From assembly GCF_048771995.1 (NCBI RefSeq), contig NC_133034.1:4847001-4911000 (forward strand): a DNA stretch of 64,000 bases, given 5' to 3'. This DNA comes from Taeniopygia guttata (taxonomy: Eukaryota; Chordata; Aves; Passeriformes; Estrildidae). A program made the position numbers and the translations under genes. Position 1 is the stretch's first letter. Each line of letters starts with the position of its first letter. The notes beneath the pieces were generated by a model. The model saw only the letters and a list, made by a program, of their open reading frames with translations. It was not told where the DNA came from and did no database searches. Positions 40,801 through 52,800 of the stretch are shown one piece after another.

Positions 40801-43800
40801 GGATTGTGAAAAAAATGACAGTGTTAGAACATGGAACAGGTCAGAGTGAGAGCGAGTGCAAGAAGTCACACATTCAATCCCAGAACCTGTAGCAGGGTGG
40901 GCTTGTTATCCATGCACAGAGCTGTGAACTGGTGTCTTTCCCAAGGTGTCAGCAGGGAAGGGCCTGTCCCCTCCAACAGAAACCACAACAGAAGCCAGCT
41001 CAAGTGCCCAGTGTCTGTACCTCAAGCCCAGGTCACATCTATAGCACTTCCCTTACCAAGCTGATCCAGACTGTCTCTCTATCAGAAAAACACAGGAGCT
41101 CCAGTGCCCAAACTTTTAACTCCACTTAAACAAGAGCAGAGCAGGACAGGCAGGCACAGACACAGCCTGCAGCCCCCTGCCCCATTGCTTTTGTCAGGTT
41201 AATGACCTCCTTTTTCTGTCCATGTTATTTAGGGTCCTTCCCACTTCTGGAAGCCTTCCAAGCATGCAGCCTCCAGGCAGGTGTCCTACCTGCCAAATTG
41301 CTGCTTAAAGTAAAACCATAGCATTGGTGCAAGCAGTGTAAGAAGTGCTGAGCTGATCAGTCTCAAAATCTGTAGGATTCAGTGCCCAAATGTACCACCA
41401 GTGCTGCCTTGAACTGTGAGTATCAGCAAGGCTGCAGGTACCAGTGGCTCACAGAATCCTAAAAAGGTGGACCCCTTCCACTAGACCAGGTTGCTCAGAC
41501 TCCCATCCAGCCTGGCCTTGAACACCTCCATGGGCACATAATAAACATCTGTGCTCAACATAAAATGATGCTGCCATGAAAAGACACTTGGCTGCTCAGT
41601 CCTGCCAGCGAGGGAAGGGCAGAGAATTCCAACTGAACCCTCTCTTCTTCATTCTGGGTGCAGTACAGCACAGTCAGTCTCTAAAGGAAAATACCATGGA
41701 TAGGGAACCATTATAATCATAGAACCATTAAGGTTGAAAAAGACCCCCAAGATCATCAAGACCAACCTTTGACCAAATCCCACTGAACAATTTGGCAAAG
41801 TAGCACATCCACACATTCTCTGAACATTTATGGGGATAGATAGTGACCCCACCACTGCCCTGGGTAGCCTGTTCCAATGCTTAACCACTCTTTTTATGAA
41901 AAAATTCTTCCTGATTCCAACCTGAACCTCCACTGTGCAGCTTGAGGCCATTCCCTCTTGTTCTACCCCTTGTTCCCTGGGAGCAGAGCCCAGCCTCCAC
42001 CTGGCTGTCCTCTCCTGTCAGGAGTTGTACAGAGCCAGAAGGTTCCCCTGAGCCTCCTTTTCTCCAGGCTGAGCCCCTTTCCAGCTCTCTCAGCTGCTCC
42101 TGGGGCTCCAGACCCTCCTCCAGCTGCACTGTCATTCTCTGGACACACTCCAGCCCCTCAATGCCCTTCTTGTCACGAGGGGCCCAAAACTGACCCCAGG
42201 ATTTGAGGTGCACCAGCAGTGCCCAGCACAGGGGATGCTCAGTCCTGCAGCAAGCAGGGTGAAACCCAAAGGAGCAATTCAGTCCCCCATCTCCCGGGTG
42301 TCCTTTAACCCTTCCCTGCTCTGGTCCCGCTGCCGAAGCAAAGCCCTGCTGCACGGCGAGCGCGAGTGCGGACACACAGGCAGCCACAGAGGGGACAGCA
42401 TGCAGAGGGTGGGTGGCCCACGCTCTCCCTGGCACAGAAGCTCTGCCAAGGCCCGGTGGGCCGGCGTGGGGCCAGTGCCGTGCCCTCGGTACCTCGGCGG
42501 CCGCGCTGTGGTCGGCCATGGAGACGCTGGTGTTGCGGTACCAGCACACGTGCATGGTTGTGTTGGCACGGTGGTGGCTCTGCCTGTCCAAGGAGCTACG
42601 GGAGGAGTGAATGTCATCTTCGGACTCCTGTTCTACAGAGACCTCATCAGAGGATCCTGGGGGAGGAGAAGTGGGTAGTGGTTTAAGAAAACCGTGCAAT
42701 ACAAAAAGCAAGAGAAGCTGGGATTCCTGAGAAAGGCGGTTTTCTCTTCTCATGGTCCAGGTTTAAGTATGTCAAGCTGAGCTGGTTACACAGCTCCTAT
42801 GAACACTTTAAGCACATCAGTCTGGGTTTCATAACTCAGTTCTGCCTGGGGCAGATGACTCACAGGATCAAAGGATGGTCTGGGTTGGAAGGGACCTTAA
42901 AGCTCATCATTCCAACCCCCTGCCACTGGCAGGGACACCTTCCACTAGAATAAAATCACAGAGTGGTTTGAGTCAGTGCTTTGTCCAGCAAGCAAAAACC
43001 ACCGCATTTCAGCTTGAGTCAAGGAACAGAACAGAGGTCTCCAAGAAAAAATACTCCACGTTTCAGCACAGCCATAACACCACCAGACAAGCACGGGAAT
43101 ACTGGGCTGTAAAAGCTGACCTCCACAGACACTAATTTTGGACAAAAATAACCTCACCATTTACTTAAATCGAGAAAAATCTATGTAAAGGGTGACTAAG
43201 GACCTTATAAAATTAACAACTCTGCAATGGGAGCATCTCTGCTGCATTTAAAGGTACCTTGAACGTCAGTCTAGGAAGACAAGAATATCTTTTTTGACAA
43301 AAACCAAAGCCCAATTAATTCTCCATTATCATATGAATTATACAAATATGTCATTTATGTCATCAAACTCACTAAAGGAAAGCAGAAAGGACAGGACAAC
43401 TGCTGCTTTTCAAGGAGGCAGGGAACACCACTTACTGTTGGAGCGGTTGCACACGGAGTTTTCCAGAAGCATCTCGGATTTCTCTGTAGATTTCTTGGCC
43501 ATTTCAATTGCCACATTCAGGTCTTCCATCCACTTGCCCATCTCCAGGCGGGTACTGCAAGGGAAGCAGTGGGAATGGGGATCTGCCAGCCCAGATCTGC
43601 CACCCTGTGCCTGTGTGCTGAAGGCACAGGTCACTGCCCAAAACATGGGACAGAGTCCTTCCATTAGATAAATGAAACCAAAATTAGAATTCCTCCAAAG
43701 CAGGAGTTTCCAGAGAGGAAACTCATAGAGCCTTCACCTCTATAGTCAGGCCTTGAAACAAGACTAAACTAACAACTAAACACCTGGACTTTACAGCAAG

Positions 43801-46800
43801 TAAAATGAACAGACAGCTGGCAGAGGTCAGGAGAGGAATTCTGGAGATGAGGGATATAAACCATGATTTTTTGGAAGGATAAATGGCAGCATGAAACATA
43901 GCCCATTTTTAAAGGGCATCTGGGATGTACCTGGCATCTCAAGCAAGTAAAACCCAGAGCACAGGAAGAGGAAACTTCCTTTCCCCCCTCCCAGGATCCA
44001 CTACAAGGTGAGACCTTCACAGCCCTTCAAGGTGTATCTGTATCCACAGGAATGCAGCAGTGGAAGGTTTGGCCTTAGACACAGGCACATTTCTTTGTTC
44101 TGGTAACCACCTCTTTTTTTTGGAAAGTTTTTAATTTAGACTGAAAATTCCACACGTGGTCTAAGCCTAGCAGCAATTTTTATTTTTGACAGGTAAACTT
44201 TGAGCTATTTTAAAGTCACTACAAGATAAAAATTCAATTTATTTTTCTAAATTTAGGAATCTTTCAAGCACTTTATGACTCACAGCTACTGAGAAATGGT
44301 TTATCTTAAAAATATTGCATTCTCAGGTGTTAGATTGGAATTTTTAAAAATATATCTGCATACCAAACTTACTGGCTCCTGTGCCACTACACACCTGATT
44401 TATAAATATACTACTGGCTATTTTTAAAGAATAAGTCATCAAGCAGTAAAAACCCTATGATTTAAGGCTGAGATTTAGTGCTCCCACCCTGCATCATTGG
44501 CATTCCTGATTCCAGCTTGGTTTTCACAGCAGACTTGCAGAAAGACAAAAACTCCTAAAGCTGATCCTGACACCAGGTGTAGGAGCCATCCTAATTACAA
44601 AAAGACACCAAACTCATTGCATAGGGATAATTTAGGCTGAAAAAGGATTGTTTTTTATTTCCAAGTCAGCCTTTAATTTTTCCCCAGCTTCCTCCTTGAG
44701 ATTCTGAAGGAACTCTCCTCTCCTCACAGCAATTTGTATGTTCTGAATTTTAATTCTTTTGAGTCTCTAAAATATTCGTATGTTTAGATTTTGTCTCCTG
44801 AAGTAGTTTGAAGGATGACACTGGCAACGCCCAAATAAGCAAACACAATGGCAGACTTATTGCTGCTGTTTGTGTTTTGGGTCAGACAGAAACACAGAAT
44901 CACAGGATGGTTTGGGTGGGAAGGGACCTTAAAGCCCATCTCATCCCACTCCATGAGGGCAGGGATACCTTCCACTACACCAGGGTGCTCCAAGCCCTGT
45001 CCAACCTGGCCTTGGACATTTCCAGGTTTAGGGCAGCCACAGCTTCCCTGGATAACTGTGCCAGGCCTCACCACCTTCACAGGTAAGAATTCCTTCCCAA
45101 TATCCCATCTAACCCTGCCCCCTGGCAGTGGGGAGCCATTCCCTGTCCAAAGTCTTTTTCCATCTTCCTTGTCAGCCCTTCAGGCACTGCAAGGCCACAA
45201 TTTGGTCACCCCAGAGCTTTTCTCTTCCAGGTGAACCAGCCCAGCTCTCCCAGCCTTTCCTCCCAGCAGAGCTGCTCCATCCCTCTGCTCACCCTGGTGC
45301 CTCCTCTGGGCTCTCTCCAGCAGCTCCAGCTCCTTCCTGTGCTGGGCCCGGGGCTGGGGCAGCTCTGCAGGTGGGCTCTCACCTGAGCAGGGCAGAGGGG
45401 CAGAATCCCAATCCCTTTCCTGCTGCCCACACTGGGATCAGCCCAAGATAAACTACTGTTTCCCAAAATCCAACACTGAAAAATGAGCTGTGAAGAGTCC
45501 TGGGCTTATTTTGAAGTCCAGAGGATGCATGAAACACCCCTCTGGCCCTGCACCACTTGAGCAGTAACTTTCTGGAGAAGGAATCCATCCAAGCCACAGG
45601 AAAACTAGGATTACCTGGCTGCCACCACTATGGTTTTCTGTGCAGAATAGATCGTGAAGCAGTGTGGGACAGACCATTCATTCTCACTCTCCTCCACCTG
45701 CAGGAAAAGAAAAGATTTTTCTCATCAGTGCTCAGTCACCAATAAACACTAAAACTGTCCTGTATTGGCTGGGACTGGAGTCAAAGAGGATTCCAACCTG
45801 CAGGAAGTGCAGAACAGCAACTCTTTGATGAATACCACCTACTTCCAAGTCTATTTTGGCTCTATATGAAAATCTATGGTGTGCTTCTACTGCAGGGGCA
45901 CAACACCACTTCTAGCAGGACAAGGAAAGGAAGTGGTTGGAGCAGATTTGGCTCATTACTCACCGGAGGGTCCAGCACTATCAGCTGCAAACCAAAGACA
46001 GAAAGAACAATCCTGTTAGAAAAGGTGTGGGGAGACAGGAGGATTGATTACAAGCCAGGTGTGTGCAGGGATAAAAAACACCAGGATAAATAAATCCCTA
46101 TTTCCAGATCAGCCTCTCACAGAGGTGTGAAAATGAATGGGCAACAGGCTGTGTTCCAGCTGTTGCTAACGTGGAAGGAACAGACTCATCACCTGCAGAT
46201 GAAGAAAGCTCTCTTTGACACACATCAAGTCCAATTGCTGCTGAGACCTGCCTTGGAGCAGTTTGTGGCTTTGGTCCTTGTGCCCTGAAGGAATTCTTCA
46301 GCCTGCCTTAGGCAAAGCCATTTCCTTAACCTTGTGGTGCAACATGGAACCACTTACCAACATGCCATGCAGAGAGAGGTGTCCGTGGATTTTGAACTGA
46401 TTTGTCCCTGTGACTCCTTTGCTTGTGTACAGTAACATATCTGAGAACTGGAAAGGCAGGAAGAGAACAATCAGTGTTCTGAAAGCAGCAGGCAGAGCCA
46501 AGAATTTTTTGACATCTCCTTAAAAATTTGTTGTTTAAAGGCCATTGTAGATGCATGAAAAATGCCACTTCTCAGTTTGGCCAGCTACCCTTCCAACCTC
46601 TCATTTGTTTACTTACAAAAGAGGAAATTAATTTTTAAATTCTGTTAAAACTCTGTGCCGTTAAGGAATCAAGTGGACCAGAGAGTAGTGCCATAACCAC
46701 GCCCTCCAAAAACATTGCTTAGAGTGAGTTTTCAGTCTCAGGTGCTGATTTTAAGCACAAGCACATGAAAACATACTTCCCCAACAACTTTATCTTGAAG

Positions 46801-49800
46801 ACTTTGGGTTTATAAAAGTCAGGAGCAACACCCACCAGAAAGAACATCCGCTGCTGTAAGCCCTTCTTAGTGAGCTTGTACAAGCAACCTTCCCGGATAA
46901 ACTCCTGCAGTGGAAAAGAAAAAGTTAAACAATGTTTGATCTTTCCTGCCTTGAGGGATTTTGTTTTCATCCCAGAGTACACAGATGTTGGTTGGTGCTC
47001 AGCAATGACCACTAACAGATTTCTTAGAGGCCCGACAACACTTTCCTTCCTTTTTTGTGACATGAATCAGCTCCTTGCTACAGCCAGCATTTAAATCAGT
47101 GAAGGAAAAGAAGGGAAAGGAGCAGAATTCCTGTTGGACTCCAGCAGTTCACCTATCACACTTACATCCCACTGCACTGACTGCCATAGCATCCCCAAAG
47201 CACATGCAATGCTCCTGTATTTATGCCCAGTTCACTGATCAAAAACAAAGAAACAAAAAACCAGGCAGGAACTGCACAAGCTCCTGTAACATCCCTGTGC
47301 TTGCACCAGGCAGACACAAGCAGAGCTGGGAGCACATTTCCAGTAGGACACAGCAGTTCCCACTCACGCACAGAGCACCACAGCCCAGTACAGCCAGGAT
47401 CTGTACTGGAAAACAAAACTGCAGCCAGAGTTGAAGCAGAAGCTTTTCTATCTATTCCTCAGAGTATCACCAAGGTGAGGACCCCATCATCTCTGGCATT
47501 CACTAAGAGACAGTTACATGAAGCCTTGTCACATAGACCAGAGGGGCAGTGATGGCAAATCCACGCTTCAAAGGCACTTCCTTGGAAATAAAACCAACAA
47601 AGGCTCTAAAAACTAAGCAGAGGCACTTACCCTGCCAGGTGCTGTGAGATTGTCTATCCCAATCAGGTCATGCTGCAGCTCTGTAAGCTTCTGGAAGTTT
47701 TCTAGGCGGATGAGGCTGTGCTGCAGCTGTGAGGTCATTTCTGTGACTTCCTTCAGGGCACCTGTGTGGAGAACAGCACCACTGGGACCAGAGCAGAACA
47801 ACCCAGGCCACCCATTTCACCCCTGAAAAACTGAATCTGAAATTTAGATCTGAAATTCACAGCAAATTTTAGAACAGAATGGTTCATATGGAAGGAACCT
47901 ACAATGATCACCCAGTCCAAATGCCAATTTAAGTGTATTTTAGAAAAGGGTAAAAAGAGCAAGTGACTTCGCAGCATTACCTATGCTTCTGGAGATCATT
48001 GTGTATCTGAGATTTTGCTTAAACAAAAAGTATTTACCATGCAGCTGAAAGTAAATGAAAAAAAATCAAACCAAATTACTTCTGCCAAAGATTACTTTGT
48101 CAGTAATGGAATTTACTACACAAGCTTCTGATGCTGCAAAACAAACATTTTTTGGTCATATTTTTACTTCTAAATGACAAAAAGTTTGTAAAAACACCTC
48201 CTCTTTTTATTCCCTGCTAGAAGAGAGGAAAAGGACTAATGTTCCAGCTTTGGTTGAAGCATTGAGAAAACCACTTCCTGGAATGCCAGGATAAAGAAGC
48301 ACTTACATTGAATTTGTGGATATAATTGAAAATAAGTGAACCCAAGTGTTCAAGACCAGGTTGAACGGTGTTCTGAGCATCCTGGTCTAGTAAAATTATC
48401 CCTGTCCATAGTGGAAGGGGAATTAGATAAGTTTTAAGGTCCCTTTCAACCCAAATCATTCTGAGATTCTATGAGTGTGTAATTCTTGTCTTCCCAGGGC
48501 ACAGGCAGAGTTAGGGATGTCCATGGGGAGGGTGCTGCCAGCAGGACCCACTGGTGCTCACTCACTGCGGCAGTCGGCGAAGTCCCGGTGCTCTGCTGTG
48601 TAGTGCTTGCACAGCCTCCCCAGGATCAGCTTGTAGTGCATCAGCCTCTGGATGGGTTTGAGCAGAAAGGTGTTGAGGGGCAGGTAGCAAACCTTCTGCA
48701 GCTCAAACTCCTTATAAACCATCTCCAGCTTCTTGAGGCGTTTGGTTGCTTTCTCCAGTTCCGTCAGGACCTCGTCGTGTTTCTGCAGGTAACTGGTGAA
48801 CTCCTGTGGAATTGGACAAAAACTACTTGGATCAAAGGAGAACAGTCTTTCATCATTTTCATCATTAAAGGAAGTGGCAGGAAGCTCCTGGTCGAGGCCA
48901 AAATAGGTGTTTGTATAGCATTGTGCCTGTGCCTGCTGGGAATATCAAATGCTGGTGGTGGAAATAGCAGTCCCACACTCCTGCACTCCCACTCAAGCCA
49001 CTGGTTTTAATTAAATAATTAGTCCACTACTGCAGCTCCACTATAATGTAACTGTCCCACATAGGCACTCTGCTCCAAATAAAGTTGACTTCATTGCAGA
49101 AAAAAATATTCTGCCTTTAAAAAATATGTGTATTTTTAAATTAAATAACCTTGTGAATCAAGGTCTCAATAGGGGAGCTAAATAAATAACTTTTCTTTGT
49201 TTTCTGCTGAATAACCAACAAACACCTATTCTCAATGTAGGTGCTTTTCTCTAAATGTAGGTGCTTAAATAAGCAATAGTGATACAAAACCTTCCTGCAA
49301 TTATTTTACCATGTTTTCATTCCAAATTCTTTCTCAACAATAACTGTTTGCAAGTTACTTCAAGATCAACTGAAAAATAAAAGGTTTAGATGGGATATTG
49401 CAAAGAAATTCTTCCCTATGAGGGTGGTGTCAGATACTAGAATCTGATAGTTCATGGCTTAAACATTGTTAGGAATCTTTTGCCTCTTATGGCCAAAGTG
49501 TATAAAGAAACTACAGCCACAGAAGCCCAGCCCTCCCTGAAGATGCCTGACTGGAACTTTGGACTGTGAGTTAAGATGCCTTGATAAGATAAAGGGAACA
49601 CTATTATTCGATAATCATGGGTCTAGGGAGAAGTAAACAAGGCAGAGGGAAAAGAATGCATGCCCAAGAAAGCCAAGCCCAGTAGAAAATAATTCCTGGC
49701 TGGGTTTGGGTGGCGGAGGCCATAGCCCAAGAGGCCAGGTCTGCACAGAACCCCCAAACAAAGGGGAGAGGAGGAGAGTTTTGGGTGAGTGGTGAAACCT

Positions 49801-52800
49801 CCTGTCAGAGGCAGTGGATTAGTTGTAAAACCCCCTAGCCCCAGGAAGGGCACATCCATGGGACATGAACACGGGAAGCAGCTCAAGGGAGGTCATAATC
49901 CATCAAAGACCCCTCCAAAGTGTTCCCCAGACTTATTCCTGTGGCCTTGCACCACAGGACTGCACGGGATGCAAAGTGATTCAGTCTTCTGCAACAGACT
50001 GTGTAAGAGTTATCCCCCCTCCAGGGGAGGTACCTGGGCATTCCACCTGGCCTGAGGACATATTTGTTCCTTGGATTCTATGTTTTGTGGGGGACCCTCA
50101 CCACCAAGAAGACCAGCTGGACAGGATCATCAAGACACTGCTGGGATGTACTGAACAGTGATATTTCTTTAATCTGTCTCTCTCTTTCTGTTCCCCCATC
50201 TCTTTTCTTTCTCTTTCTTCTCTCTCTCTCTGATATTTACTATTAAATAAAGCCCATACTATTGACTTTGCCATATGGCTTCATTTGCATTTCAATTTTT
50301 TTCCCATTTCTATTAATGTTAAGAACCAGACCATAACAGGTGGTGACGCCCTGGCACAGGGTGCCCAGAGAAGTTGGGGCTGCCCTGGATCCCTGGAAGT
50401 GTCCAAGGCCAGGCTGGGCAGGGCTTGGAGCACCTTGGTGTAGCGAGTGGAAGGTGTCCCTGCCCATGGCAGGGGCTGGGATGAGATGGGCTTTAAGGCC
50501 ACTTCTAACCCAAACCCTCCTGGGATTCTGTGAGTAAGGAAAATATTAACCCTGAGCTCTGCTCCTTAACAAAACAAAACAAAACAAAACAAAACACCTC
50601 AATAATCCCAAATTCCACATCTCGAGTCCTGTGTGTACCTTCAGAGTGCGCATGTTCCTGAGCAGGACATCTCCGATGCGCTGGAAATCCCCTTTCATGT
50701 GAGCATTGCTTCTGCCCTCCCTGGAACACACAGAGAGAGGAGAGAAGGGCACATACACGGGGGATCAAGACATTTCTGTTTGTTCCCTCCATCTTCCCTT
50801 GTAATTCATGAAAATCTTTAGGCATTTGACATCCCTATTTCACTGTTCAGATTGAAAACTTAGTACACTAAATGCACAAAACAGCAAACACAAAGACATG
50901 CTTAACAAACTGAGAAAGGACTAAAAATGAACTTGTGTGAAAGTCTATTTCAGAGTTTTATGTTTCAGACCTCCATATAAATGTCATAACACGACCCCAC
51001 CTGATTTTGTAAATTTATTTTTGTTCATACTTTGTTTATGTCCGTCAACTCCTTTTGAAAGGGTGAGTATATACAGTATATATATTATATACTGTAATAT
51101 AGAACATGTCAGGTCAGGAGAAAATAATACAAAGTTTAAAAGACTAAAAACATCATCTGTGAAATAAACTGCATTGCAAGAACCAAACTCCCACCTTAAT
51201 CACAAAAATGTTTCCGAGATTTTCACCTGGAGATTCATTAACTGGAAGGTGTGGAAAAAACCACATGCATCGTCTTTTTGATCTTGTGTTCCTTCTTTTT
51301 TCTAAGGCTTGAGAGACACTATCAGATTATATCATCAATTGATGATCTTAAAGGTGTTTTCCAAGCTAAATGATTCTGTGATTACAAAACCCTCAGTCTG
51401 GTGCACAAGTCATACAACTACAGGATATTATATACAAGGCAAAGCTTAGAAAATGGCCTTTGTGCAATGTAGTTTGTACTTTTTTCATAGCTTTAATTTC
51501 ATAAAAGATTTCTCCTTGTAGTCTGGTTTTGACAAGAGGATGTATAGAAAAGTCCCCCTGCTCACTTACCAGAGTGAGAGCCTTTGTTCAATCTCCTTCA
51601 GAAAGGCTCGGTGGAACTCGTAGATGGGGTCAATGTTGGAGAAGAGCAGCGTCATCAGGCCCTCTGGCATGGCGTTCTCCTTGATCACAGCACTGCGGAA
51701 CCACTGCCACAAAGCCAGATATTCTCATCAGTGTCTCTGCTTCACAAATTCATTGTTAGTATGAAAATTCCTGCTCCTGCAGTGATGGGGAAGGAGAGAG
51801 TATGCACAGGGAAAAAGCAGGAAGGAAGAAGTAATATTTAGGGAAGACGTAATTTGTGAAAAATGAAAAGATGGCTGGCTCTGGGCACAAGCTTGTTTCT
51901 GAATGCAATGATGGGATGGTTGGGGACAGCTGAGTGACAGTCAGTTACCCAGTGGCTGCCCCAGCTGCTGCCACTTCCACGCAGATAAAACTGCTCTCAC
52001 AGGCCTGGAGCCCTGTGCAAGTCACCCAGCTGGAGCCATCTCGTTGAGGTCACACTCCACACTTTAGCGCTTCCGGGTCCCCGCTTCTGGCAGGGACGGG
52101 GATATTACAAAAATCCTCTGAGATTTTTCTGAGCTGTTCCCCCTTCTTTTAGGAGAAGTGCTGGGAAGCCTGTAGGAGGAATTGGAGTGAGATGGTGCTC
52201 AATGAGCTTGCAGAGAACACCTCCATTGAGGCCACGCAGCGCTGAGGGACTCAAGCTTTTCTTTAATGAAATTAAAACAACAGCTTATAGAAAGGCAACA
52301 GTCACAGTGCTCAAACATGGAGCTCATGAACAAAAAAGCTCTTTTAGAAGCACATGAACTAGAAATTGGGACTCACTTGTCCATTCTGAGTGAAAGGAGG
52401 AGGAAGAAACAGAAGCTACAAAACAAGATGAAACTCTTCAAACTCCCATGGGTTCGATGCCCTTTGCAACTGTCATCTGCTCACAGATCCAAAGGCACAA
52501 GGCTAAAAGCTTTCCAAGGCTAAAAGCTTCCCAAGGAAAACCATGGAGAAGACAGCCAGGTTATAAGCAGAGCTGGCAGATATCACCGAAACTGAATGTT
52601 GTGCAGTTGCAACACAAAATCAGAGTTAGTCTGAAAACATATTACTAAAAATCATGTAATATTAACAAGTTAGTCACTCTTCAAGGTAAGGGACTCCTGC
52701 AAAATGTTTTTAGGCTTTCCTTGTTCAGTTTTCAGACCAAAAGTTTGCCTAGGTCATCAGGATGACACAGGATATAGCTGCTGGAGCAAGTGCTGGAAGT

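Noticed and set aside
41881-42753. 290-codon minus-strand open frame
   Set aside because: It is the FARP2 linker exon B read through its donor into intron and a CR1 copy. The splice sites and human protein show where the exon really ends.
44784-45466. Several frames of 80-130 codons
   Set aside because: They lie inside a CR1 copy, whose 3' region is often open by chance.
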